A DNA stretch of 36,977 nucleotides from a virus. Below, piece by piece: positions 16,927 through 25,500 of the stretch. How positions within the stretch are numbered: the stretch's first letter is position 1; each line of letters begins with the position of its first letter. The position numbers were made by a program, and so were the translations under genes. The stretch is from the IMG/VR virus record IMGVR_UViG_3300030116_003560, positions 1-36,977 of that record, one strand, 5' to 3'. The notes below the pieces were generated by a model. It searched no databases. It worked only from the letters and a program-made list of their open reading frames with translations, and was not told the DNA's origin.

Positions 16927-18873
16927 ATGGGTGTAGATTGGACAAATCGTTATGTCGCTTTGGAAAGAGAGACTTCATACGGTGTAGAAAACGGAATTAT
17001 AACAAGTGTGGCATTAGACGGCACCGGAAGCGGGTATAACAACTCAAGTGCGGGAACGTTTACTTGGAGACTAGGAACAAAGGCTTCTCCGGTTTGTGGT
17101 GGCTATGGTGCTACAGGACAGATTACTTTCAACGGTAGCGGAACGGCAACGGCCATTACACTAACCAATCACGGACAGGGCTACACAAGCGAACCAAACG
17201 CCGCCGCTAACCATGCCACAGGCATTGAGATTGTAGGTGCGGCCTCTGGTGGCTCAAACCTTACTTTCACTATCGCAGGTCGCTTCACAAGCAAGGGAGT
17301 CACCTATGGAGAAGTAGATGACGAGTCCATGAAGCAAACCTTTGAGTTGCTTACTCGCTCTGACATGAGCCGACAGGTTGCATCCAAAGCCGTGACAAAC
17401 ACCCAATACGGTGAGGGTTCAGTAAACTTGGCCGTTCAGCCAGACGATTTCATGGGCAAAATTATACACTCCTTCCTACCTGCAACAGAGACGGGAACGG
17501 CATTCGCTGACCACGTTAAGATGACAAACAGGGGTGGTTTTTATTCGGCCGCAGGGACTTTTAGCGTTCCTCTAGCCACTAACTTTGGGACAGAAAATGC
17601 AGAAGTAGTCTGCAAGATAGAATTAATATCTACAGGTCTTGCACCTGCGGCCCAAGTAGCCGCAGATTCTTCTTCCGCTTTTGACGTAGGTGGCGGTTCA
17701 AGCCTTACAACAACACAACAAATGACAGAAGTAAGAACCCTAACGGGGCAACAAAAGTATCATAACTATCTATCTTCTGATGGTTCTGCCGCAGAAGCCG
17801 CAGTAGCAAACAGAGCGCTTTTGAATGACAACGACAAACTTTACTTCTATCACACGGATGGCACAGTTAAGTTTGCAGGTGATGTAAACGGCAACCACTC
17901 AAGCGCTACACAACTAAACCTAGATGGTAGCAACAGAAACGTAATACCCGCAAACACAACTCTTTACTCTTACAGAGTCACAGAGGTTCATATAGTGAAC
18001 CCCGGAAAGGGCTACTCTGGTGTTCCTACCGCTTCCTTCGCAGGTGCGGCAGGTGCGGCAATAGGTGGGCTTACTTCTGGTGGAAACGCCGCCGGAACAG
18101 TAAACATGGGTGCATCAAGAACACACGTTTTCAACGAGCCTGTGCTAACAACCCACGCTTACCCATCCTACACAATGAGGGTCGGTAGGGGAGACAGGGA
18201 ACACACCTTCACAGGTATGGTATGTTCCAAACTATCTTTCAGCGCTAACCTAAACGAGTATGTGATGGCTTCCGTGGACTTCGTAGGGAAGAACGAAGAG
18301 GCTACTTCTACGCTACGAACAGACGTTGATTTCGCCGGTCTAGCAGTAGACGCACTTCACTTCGCTGACGCAGAGGTTTACTTTGAAGACCACCCAGACA
18401 AGACTGTGAAGGTTCAGCAGATTTCCTTTGAGATTAACGTGAACCGTGACCTTGACTCTGCATACGCAGTAGGAAACAGGTCATTCACTCGTGCCCCACC
18501 TACCCAGACAAGGGAGATTACGGGAACGATGGAATTCAACGAGGTTCTTTATAGCGACACCGCAGACTATGTAAACGAGCCTACTTATGACGACCTAACA
18601 GGCTCAAGCGTTCACAAGATTCAGCCCGGTGCAGGTAAGCCTGCTATCAAGTTGAAGTTTGCTAGTGAAAGCGGTGCTGATTACATTGAGTTTAAACTCT
18701 TCAACGTGCGATTTGAGGCGCCCGAAGCATCAGTTAGCGGCCGTGACCCAAACAGAATGTCTGTCGGTTTCCAAGCATACTACGATGCTACTACGCTAGG
18801 TTCTGGAAAGGCCGTAGAGTGTAAACTCGTGGGTAGCGGTTCTCATATACAAACTACAAACTACGGGGCTTGA
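16927..18873 (+). CDS. Major tail tube protein with inserted GSGY-type modules
   Basis: The ATG at 16927 is chosen for its SD and promoter; a TTG at 16897 has neither. The product is 648 aa, well above the roughly 200-350 aa of ordinary tube proteins. Segments typical of a tube fold include YGEVDDESMKQTFELLTRSD, GEGSVNLAVQPDDFMGKIIH, YVMASVDFVGKNEE, VKVQQISFEINVNRDLDSAY, then TREITGTMEFNEVLYS and a final strand region with YIEFKLFNVRFEAPEASVSG. The extra length comes from Gly-rich modules at about 16990-17287 (ITSVALDGTGSGY; ITLTNHGQGYTSEP) and 17970-18115 (VHIVNPGKGYSGVPTASF). These probably stick out from the tube. Codons are optimised as in the capsid gene, consistent with high expression. 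It is followed by chaperone and tape measure genes, as in siphoviruses. Confidence 0.75.
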   Translation: MGVDWTNRYVALERETSYGVENGIITSVALDGTGSGYNNSSAGTFTWRLGTKASPVCGGYGATGQITFNGSGTATAITLTNHGQGYTSEPNAAANHATGIEIVGAASGGSNLTFTIAGRFTSKGVTYGEVDDESMKQTFELLTRSDMSRQVASKAVTNTQYGEGSVNLAVQPDDFMGKIIHSFLPATETGTAFADHVKMTNRGGFYSAAGTFSVPLATNFGTENAEVVCKIELISTGLAPAAQVAADSSSAFDVGGGSSLTTTQQMTEVRTLTGQQKYHNYLSSDGSAAEAAVANRALLNDNDKLYFYHTDGTVKFAGDVNGNHSSATQLNLDGSNRNVIPANTTLYSYRVTEVHIVNPGKGYSGVPTASFAGAAGAAIGGLTSGGNAAGTVNMGASRTHVFNEPVLTTHAYPSYTMRVGRGDREHTFTGMVCSKLSFSANLNEYVMASVDFVGKNEEATSTLRTDVDFAGLAVDALHFADAEVYFEDHPDKTVKVQQISFEINVNRDLDSAYAVGNRSFTRAPPTQTREITGTMEFNEVLYSDTADYVNEPTYDDLTGSSVHKIQPGAGKPAIKLKFASESGADYIEFKLFNVRFEAPEASVSGRDPNRMSVGFQAYYDATTLGSGKAVECKLVGSGSHIQTTNYGA

Positions 18874-18877
18874 TTAA

Positions 18878-19015
18878 ATGCAAGACATTAACCAACCTAT
18901 GGAAGACGCTATGGCAGACCCTACTACTACAGTTATAATGGCAGAGCCAGAGCCAGAGCCTAAGAAAAAGGCCGCACCCAAGAAAAAAGCCGCTTCTAAG
19001 AAGAAAGATGAGTAA
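18878..19015 (+). CDS. 45-aa protein with lysine/alanine-rich tail
   Basis: The ATG at 18878 lies 4 bases after the tail tube stop, with a TGATTAA context. The first 28 residues are acidic and end in AEPEPEPEP-like repeats (EPEPEP). The last 17 are KKKAAPKKKAASKKKDE, like a histone H1-type tail. It is disordered overall. It could bind DNA or the negatively charged tube interior, or act as a small tail assembly factor. The family is unknown. Low complexity limits confidence, but the position and start context are good. Confidence 0.5.
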   Translation: MQDINQPMEDAMADPTTTVIMAEPEPEPKKKAAPKKKAASKKKDE

Positions 19016-19017
19016 TT

Positions 19018-19164
19018 ATGGATAGGCAAACCTTTACAAACTCTATAGGGGTTTGGGAGATTCAAGAAGACGGGTCAATACGTCTTATTAGTGAGGCCGA
19101 AGTGCCAATAGAGAGAAAGGTGAGAAAAAATGCCGGTGGCGAGAAAAGACATAGAATTAGATGA
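19018..19164 (+). CDS. Small hypothetical protein (48 aa)
   Basis: The ATG at 19018 is 2 bases after the previous stop. The product has a short strand pair (TNSIGVWEIQEDGSIRLISE) followed by a basic tail. It overlaps the next gene by 35 bases in a different frame, so part of its 3' end is constrained by that gene. No family is recognised. Confidence 0.45.
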   Translation: MDRQTFTNSIGVWEIQEDGSIRLISEAEVPIERKVRKNAGGEKRHRIR

Positions 19165-19513
19165 TGGAAGCATAATAACGGTTAGACAAGTTTCTGGTAA
19201 GAAGAAACTTAAACTTGAGGCTAGACAAGCCAAAGTCTTTAGGGATTATAGACATTTTGGGGAACCTACTGATTGGACTACAGAGCAACACGAAGAATTT
19301 GCTGATGCGCTTGATGAAGCAGGTGCGGGACTACAGGCCCAAGTAGATGAATGGTTAGAAGACTGTATAGTATCTGAGGGTATTGAAATAGATGACCTTA
19401 CATCAGCAGAATTACTAGAAGTCCTTTCCTTTGTTCGTGGAGATTTAGAAATTGATGAAGATACTGACACAGAGGAAGGTCACTCAGTCCCTTTGGAACC
19501 TTCGCAAGAGTAG
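19130..19513 (+). CDS. Tail assembly chaperone, first frame (G-like)
   Basis: ATG at 19130 with AAAGGTGA upstream. The 127-aa product starts with a beta hairpin (ARKDIELDDGSIITVRQVSG), then helices (LKLEARQAKVFRDY; EQHEEFADALDEAGAGLQAQ) and an acidic end. Its place between the tail tube and the tape measure is the usual site of the two-frame chaperone pair (lambda G and GT type). Near its 3' end it contains CCCTTTG, read as CCT TTG, a -1 slippery heptamer. Slippage would join it to the frame at 19468-19812 and give a product of about 227 aa. Such chaperones coat the tape measure and recruit tube subunits. Confidence 0.65.
   Translation: MPVARKDIELDDGSIITVRQVSGKKKLKLEARQAKVFRDYRHFGEPTDWTTEQHEEFADALDEAGAGLQAQVDEWLEDCIVSEGIEIDDLTSAELLEVLSFVRGDLEIDEDTDTEEGHSVPLEPSQE
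19489..19495 (+). promoter_or_regulatory. Predicted -1 ribosomal frameshift site CCCTTTG
   Basis: The heptamer has the form X XXY YYZ (C CCT TTG) in the zero frame of the chaperone gene. The -1 frame is open from 19468 to 19812. A purine-rich SD-like stretch (AGGAAGG, 19473-19479) lies 9 bases upstream, a placement known to stimulate -1 slippage in bacterial dnaX. I see no strong stem-loop at the usual downstream spacing. Confidence 0.6.
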
Positions 19514-19527
19514 CGCCGTCTCTTTGC

Positions 19528-19812
19528 ATGGCCTTTAAAGGCGTTCTTCCCTCAGATTTGTGGGATAGGTATGACCGTGAGGATGGTTATTATAGATTAC
19601 AATTAGATTTATATGTGGCCGCAGAAATAAACGACCAAGTTTCAGAAGCACACGCTAAGGCTGAAAAGGGCCATAAAGGTGCGGGTGATGCTAACGCTAT
19701 GGTTGCTCGCCGTAATCAGAGGCGCAAGCAATATTTAAGCAACACCGATGACTTCTTTAGTGCCGTAGAGAAAGCAGGGGTGCCTGTAAGGAAGAGTGGA
19801 GAGGGTGATTAA
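19528..19812 (+). CDS. Tail assembly chaperone, second frame (T-like), probably made by -1 frameshift
   Basis: An ATG at 19528 would give 94 aa, but it has no SD, unlike most neighbours. The frame is open upstream to 19468, overlapping the first chaperone gene in the -1 frame. The product is helical and basic-acidic mixed (GYYRLQLDLYVAAEINDQVS; AMVARRNQRRKQYLSNTDDF), as in the T half of lambda-type chaperones. Its stop overlaps the ATG of the tape measure by one base. Expression as a fusion with the upstream frame is more likely than independent starts, though both could occur. Confidence 0.6.
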   Translation: MAFKGVLPSDLWDRYDREDGYYRLQLDLYVAAEINDQVSEAHAKAEKGHKGAGDANAMVARRNQRRKQYLSNTDDFFSAVEKAGVPVRKSGEGD

Positions 19813-22568
19813 TGGCAAAAATTAGTGGCCCAAGAATATTCTTCGACATTGTAGGAACGTTTCAAGCAAACAAACTACTAAAAGATTCATCAGCCGCTAT
19901 GACGGCTATGAATGCTATAGCCCTAGACGGGCTAACAGGCATTATGGATTCTGGGGGCGCTATTGCCGAGCAAATGCAGGCGGTAGTAGATGCTACTGTT
20001 CCTCTATCCGCAGAAATAGAAAGAGCGCAAATTGAGTTTCAAAAGTTTTTGGGAATTGGCGAACAATTCCATGATGGGATTACTAGACAAGTAGAAGACG
20101 TAGGTATGCAGTTTGGTTTTACTGCTACACAATCTCTAAATGCGGGCGCAAGAATGGCGCAGTTATCTAAAATTATAGGGTCTGAAACTATTCCCGCCGC
20201 TACTGAAATGGCGTTTGCTTTCGGTCTTATTGGTGACATGACGCCAGAGGATGCGATGACTAAACTTATTAACCTGCAAGCCCAAACTAACTTCTTGTTT
20301 GAGGAAACAAGTAGGGCTACATACAACACTATGAATGCCGAGCAAAGAAGGCTTCATGTGACAAAAGAAATGGCTTCTGTTCTCAACCAACTTAACTCTA
20401 TAGAAGATAAATCGGCCGCAACAATGGCTAAGATTACTAGAGTAATGAACGAGTTTGCTTCCCAAGCAGACCTTACAGGTGAAAGCATAGCGATGATGGC
20501 CGCTATGTCTGCTACACTCATTGAAGCAGGTGAGGAACAAGGAAAGGCAGGCCGTGGTCTAAGAATGATTTATGCCCGTTTGGGTGCAGATACATCGGGT
20601 GCGGCTTCTTCTTTACATGAATTGGGTATTGAAACCAAAAATTCTGATGGTAGCCTAAGAGCGCTTTCAGATATTATCCTAGATTTGAAGCCCGCTTGGG
20701 ATGGTTGGAATGCGGGACAGAAGCAAAACATCGCTCAACAAGTAGCGGGGAACAGACACTATGTTAGATTCATTAAATTGATGGAGAATAGCGATAGGGT
20801 TATCGAATTAAATAACGAAGCACTTATCGAGTCTGGTGCAGTAATGAGCGAGACAGGAGAGGCTACAGGTTATCTTGAAACATTGGTAGAAAGTAATACT
20901 GTTGCTTTAGACAGGCAAAGAGCCTCTTTGGAAAGAACGGCCGCTATGTGGGGAGACGTTTTTATTCCGGGCCAAATAGAAGGAATAGCAATACAAGAAG
21001 AAGTCTATAAACTTCTACTAAATATTGTCAATGCACACGGCAAACTTGGTGGGGCATTATCTGGATTAGTAAGATTTAAGACAGTAATAGAAACTACTTA
21101 CGCACCTATGCTATCAGCATTGATAAATGTAAAGGCTATGACTATTGCTATGGCTACACAAAAAGCGCTAATGAGAGCGCTTTCTGGTGAGCAATTGGCT
21201 TATGCTAATAAGCAACAAGCGAATGCGGATATGGCCCAAATAGATAGTGACCAAGCCATAGCAGATATAATGGCAGAAATAGATGCTTTAGAAGCAAAGA
21301 GAAATCAACAGATAGAAAATTCTACGACAAATATGCAAATTTCAGAACGAAATGATATGCTTGCTAATGAAGAATTACTAAACTTGAAAGCGATTAAACA
21401 AGAAATAATTACAGGTGGCGCAATTAAAACAAAAATTGCTAGTAAAGACAAACTTATAGGTGATTATGTCACAAACAACAAACAAAAAGAATTACTTCTA
21501 ACACAAGCAACTACCGCTAAATACGATGCGGAATCAATTGCTAAAGGCAACAATATGATAGAGACAAGACAATTACAAGAAAGCATAAATCAAGAAAAAA
21601 ATACTAGGCAACAAGTAATTGCTCAAATAGAAATACTCATACAAAACTTGAAAGAATTCATAATAACAAATGACCAATACAGACTATCCGTTCAAGAAGG
21701 AACTATGTCCACAGAAGAATATGAAATGGCTTTGTTTGAATTGAATTTAAAATTACAACAAGTCGAAGGCACTACCGAAAGAACGAAACATAGTTTTAGT
21801 GGTATGAATATGGTAATGATGAAAATGTCTATGGCTTCTATGGGAGTCCACATGGGCATGAGTCTTCTTTCTCCTATCTTATTTAAGAATAAAGATGCCG
21901 CAGAAAAGGCTAGGTTAGAAATGGCCGCTATGACAGTCACTTCCGTTATTATGGGTATAGAAATGCTAGTCTCTATGTCCCACATGATGAAGAATACCGC
22001 CGCTATGACAGGTCAAGGTGCGGCGGCTGGATTTTCGGCTATGATGAATAAACAACTTTCTAGGGCTTTGATTGCGGTAGGTTTTAGTGCTAAAACTGCA
22101 ACAATTTGGTCGGCTAGACTTATGACAGTCTTGAGTCTGGGGGTTATGGTAGCGGTAATAGCAGGTGCTATCTGGGCACTAGACAAGTTATTGAAAAAGT
22201 ATGACGATATTGGTGATTCTGCGGCAGATGCGGCCGGTGCCGTAGAGGATTTAAACACATCGTTTGCTACTAATGTCGCAGATGCAGAATACACTATAAG
22301 CCCAGACATAGATTTCTCTGCCGCAACTGCAAGTATGCAAGAATTTGCAGGCGCTAGAGAAGAAATGTTCTTTGGTTTCAAAGCAGGTAGGGTGACAGGA
22401 GATATGATTAAGCAGGTGCAACAGGGCGGTATTGAAACCTTTATTTCTAATACAGAAGTGATTATGACTAACAACTTTAATGGGATGACTACAGAAGAAG
22501 TAGCAGAGCAAATCCTAGATGAGATTGAAAGAGGCGGTAGAGCAAGAGGGATGGCTATTGGTGCGTAA
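19812..22568 (+). CDS. Tape measure protein
   Basis: ATG at 19812 with GAGGGTGAT upstream. The 918-aa product is almost all helical. Residues about 90-390 resemble the conserved TP901/lambda-type tape measure core (VEDVGMQFGFTATQSLNAGA; AAMSATLIEAGEEQGKAGRG; YLETLVESNTVALDRQRASL). A coiled-coil stretch lies at about 470-650 (IMAEIDALEAKRNQQIENST). Three hydrophobic segments lie at about 672-692, 708-728 and 770-792 (LSLGVMVAVIAGAIWALDKL). It sets tail length and is expelled at DNA entry; the hydrophobic segments may insert into the host membrane. At about 0.15 nm per residue it would correspond to a tail near 130-140 nm, which is a family-based estimate. It is followed by the hub gene with a short overlap. 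Confidence 0.85.
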   Translation: MAKISGPRIFFDIVGTFQANKLLKDSSAAMTAMNAIALDGLTGIMDSGGAIAEQMQAVVDATVPLSAEIERAQIEFQKFLGIGEQFHDGITRQVEDVGMQFGFTATQSLNAGARMAQLSKIIGSETIPAATEMAFAFGLIGDMTPEDAMTKLINLQAQTNFLFEETSRATYNTMNAEQRRLHVTKEMASVLNQLNSIEDKSAATMAKITRVMNEFASQADLTGESIAMMAAMSATLIEAGEEQGKAGRGLRMIYARLGADTSGAASSLHELGIETKNSDGSLRALSDIILDLKPAWDGWNAGQKQNIAQQVAGNRHYVRFIKLMENSDRVIELNNEALIESGAVMSETGEATGYLETLVESNTVALDRQRASLERTAAMWGDVFIPGQIEGIAIQEEVYKLLLNIVNAHGKLGGALSGLVRFKTVIETTYAPMLSALINVKAMTIAMATQKALMRALSGEQLAYANKQQANADMAQIDSDQAIADIMAEIDALEAKRNQQIENSTTNMQISERNDMLANEELLNLKAIKQEIITGGAIKTKIASKDKLIGDYVTNNKQKELLLTQATTAKYDAESIAKGNNMIETRQLQESINQEKNTRQQVIAQIEILIQNLKEFIITNDQYRLSVQEGTMSTEEYEMALFELNLKLQQVEGTTERTKHSFSGMNMVMMKMSMASMGVHMGMSLLSPILFKNKDAAEKARLEMAAMTVTSVIMGIEMLVSMSHMMKNTAAMTGQGAAAGFSAMMNKQLSRALIAVGFSAKTATIWSARLMTVLSLGVMVAVIAGAIWALDKLLKKYDDIGDSAADAAGAVEDLNTSFATNVADAEYTISPDIDFSAATASMQEFAGAREEMFFGFKAGRVTGDMIKQVQQGGIETFISNTEVIMTNNFNGMTTEEVAEQILDEIERGGRARGMAIGA

Positions 22569-25500
22569 AGTTAATACAAAATACGGTGCTTGGCTTGCCG
22601 GATATTATGATGATTTCTTAGGTGCTAGGGCTATCCCAGATGATAGAAACACACCTAGCAAATCTGCTGATTATGACCATACAAATTCACACCACGGAAA
22701 CCCAATGAATGGTGAGGCTACACTCAATCCTCGCTTTAGGTGGGCTAACTGTGAGAGGGCACATACTAGCGGAATAGTATATTTTACAGGATTAAATAAT
22801 AAACTACTAAGGAACAAAGGATTATTTGAATGGCTATCTTGGGATTCTATTAGAAACAGGCCCGATGATTGGGAAGGTAGAGCGCAGATACAATATCCAG
22901 ATGGACACATACCAAATAGGGGGAGATTTAACAATGCGGCAGGTTCATCGTATCAACTTATTTCTAATGGGTATAATACAAATTCTAACTACTTTATCCC
23001 TAGTGGAGATATAGATGCTACCTTTGGTAGAGTCACAATAGAAAATTGGAGTAATAATAACCTTAATAATAAAATATCTGGCGGTATTAATTATAATACT
23101 ACCGAAATTAAAAGTGGGGCTTTCTTTACTCAAAGGGCACACTTAACGGGTATATGGGCAGGTGAATGTTTCCCTTTTTCTACTGACGAACACAACAAGA
23201 ATATGTTTGCGCCTGTAAGAACGGCTAGTGGAAAACCTTTTTTAGTAGTGCAATCTAACAGGACTACTTACAATGCTCAGAATGATAAACCCACCATTGT
23301 TTATGATGGTGATTTAAATTCCAGATTAGATAACGATGTTTTTACTGCTAGGGTTTGTGTAAGGTCATTTAATGGTAGTGATTTTGCACATCCTATGGAT
23401 TCTTCTACAAATAAATCACATATTTATCCTAGTCTTGAATTTAGAATAGGGTATGCAAAACCCGCAGACCCAATGCTAACAGAGTCGGGTTTTAGTGGCA
23501 CCCCCGCTATACAATATACCCACGATTTTTATACGGGTGGTGGGGCTAACTTAGATTACGATTTCTACGGCGCAAAATATCTTGATAACAATACTAAGGT
23601 TGATATTAAGACAGAAGATATGTGGATAGATTTTGAGTTTGTTATTAATTACACCACAGGCAAATATAGAGTTTTTATTAATGGGGTAGAAGACAAAGCC
23701 AACGTTTATAACCTAGCAGGTAGCCCTACTGCCGGTTCTTTGTATGGTTGGGAAATGGACTTAAGACCTCAATTCTTTACTGCGGGTCAAAGAGATGATG
23801 GTGTAAACGCTAGTTATGCCCCAAAACAAACTACGCAATATCTTATGTTAGATAGGGTAGGGTTGGTTCACCACCTAAATGATTCTCCTATATTTGATAA
23901 TCCAGACGATACAACAATTCATAGTTTAGAAGTGACTTTGCCTGCTAACGGTATTTCTAACGCTAGATTAAAGTTGTTTGATGATGCACAATACGAGGCT
24001 AATACAGATTCTTTTGGGAAGCAAACTTCTAGTTATTATTTAAATCTAAAGAAAGTCCTTACGGAAGGTAATGATTGGGAATTGTTAGTGTTTGGTGATG
24101 AAAATAGTTCCCATGTAGATAGACCTATTTGGCGTGGAGTATTATCAAATTTAAAGATAAAACAAAAAAATAATCAAGGTAGAGAAATAGAAATTTCAGC
24201 AGAAGATAGAATAAGTATGTTAGGTAAACAAATTCCTCTTTGGGAAGTAGGGCAAAAGGCTACATCAGACGAGGGAGACACATCGGCCTATTGGTTATAT
24301 GACGCAAAAGGTTTTGGGAAGATAATGAATTTTGGCGCCAGAGAGTTAGAAATGCTTTCTAACAAACTAGGGTTTGATGTTGATGATGGCTACCAAGAGC
24401 AATCAGACCAAAGAACACAAATGGGTGCTTCTCACCCCATACAAATGTATAATAACGAAGATGAAAACGGGCCTAACTATGTAGAAAGATATTATGATGG
24501 TAAAGGTATTATTGGTTTTAGCCAAGAATATGTAAGTAATACATTAAACACTATTCTTTATTTTAACACTACTTCTGGGTATAGTGCCGGAGATAATATA
24601 ACCATTAAACATAGTGGTTTTCACGATGGAACATACGCTATTGCTAGTGTAGATAACACAAGAAATACTGTCAATATTTTAGCCTCTAATTTAGCCTATT
24701 CGCCAGAAACGGCTAAAATTATTATGCTTACTAATTATGTTGTAGAACCTAATTTTGACTTTGAAGAATGGGGGTCTACTTATGATTCGACAACAGGACA
24801 ATACGGAAAGAATGTTTGGGATTGGAATGTAAACGAAAGACAACACCCAAATACAAATGATGCTACTTCTGATTTTATGACTGTGGTATTTGATAGCGAC
24901 CCCGGATTAAAGATAGGTGATGATTTCTATATTACTGCTGAAAAGAAATCTAGTAATAGCGCTTCGGAATTTACCGCACCTGTCGGGGTAAAACACGTTA
25001 AACATACTGTGAGAGAAATTGTGTCTGGAAGAAATTACTATCTTCAAAATAGAGTAGGGTATTCACCGGCACTTTCTCATAGCACCGCCTTTAATGAGAG
25101 CGGTGATTATTCATGGAATCATAAGTGGTATATTGTAAGAACATTTAGTGAAGTAGCAAACCCAGAATTACCTCAACATACGGGTGATAACGGAACGGCA
25201 ACCGGAACATCATTCCATGTTGATAAAATAACAGAAAACCTTACTCCTGTAGCAAATAGCGGCGATGATAGATTCAAACTTAATGGAACATCAACAGTTA
25301 TAGCAAAAATTGATGTTGGGGATTACTTATATCAAATGAGCGGGCAAAATGAAACTTGGGGCGCTATAGTAGTAGAAAAAATAGGCACTACGCAAATAAG
25401 AGTAGAAAACCAATGGAAGCCGGGTGGCGCAACAAACTCACAGGCTTTTAACATACGAAGAAGCAGACCTCTTAGACAGATAGGTTCCCCTACACAAAAT

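Noticed and set aside
19531-19542. Palindrome GCCTTTAAAGGC as a stimulatory hairpin for the frameshift
   Set aside because: It starts about 35 bases after the heptamer, too far, and its stem is only four pairs.
22519-22560. ATG start of the hub inside the tape measure gene
   Set aside because: It has no convincing SD and a long overlap; GTG at 22561 is preferred, though not proven.
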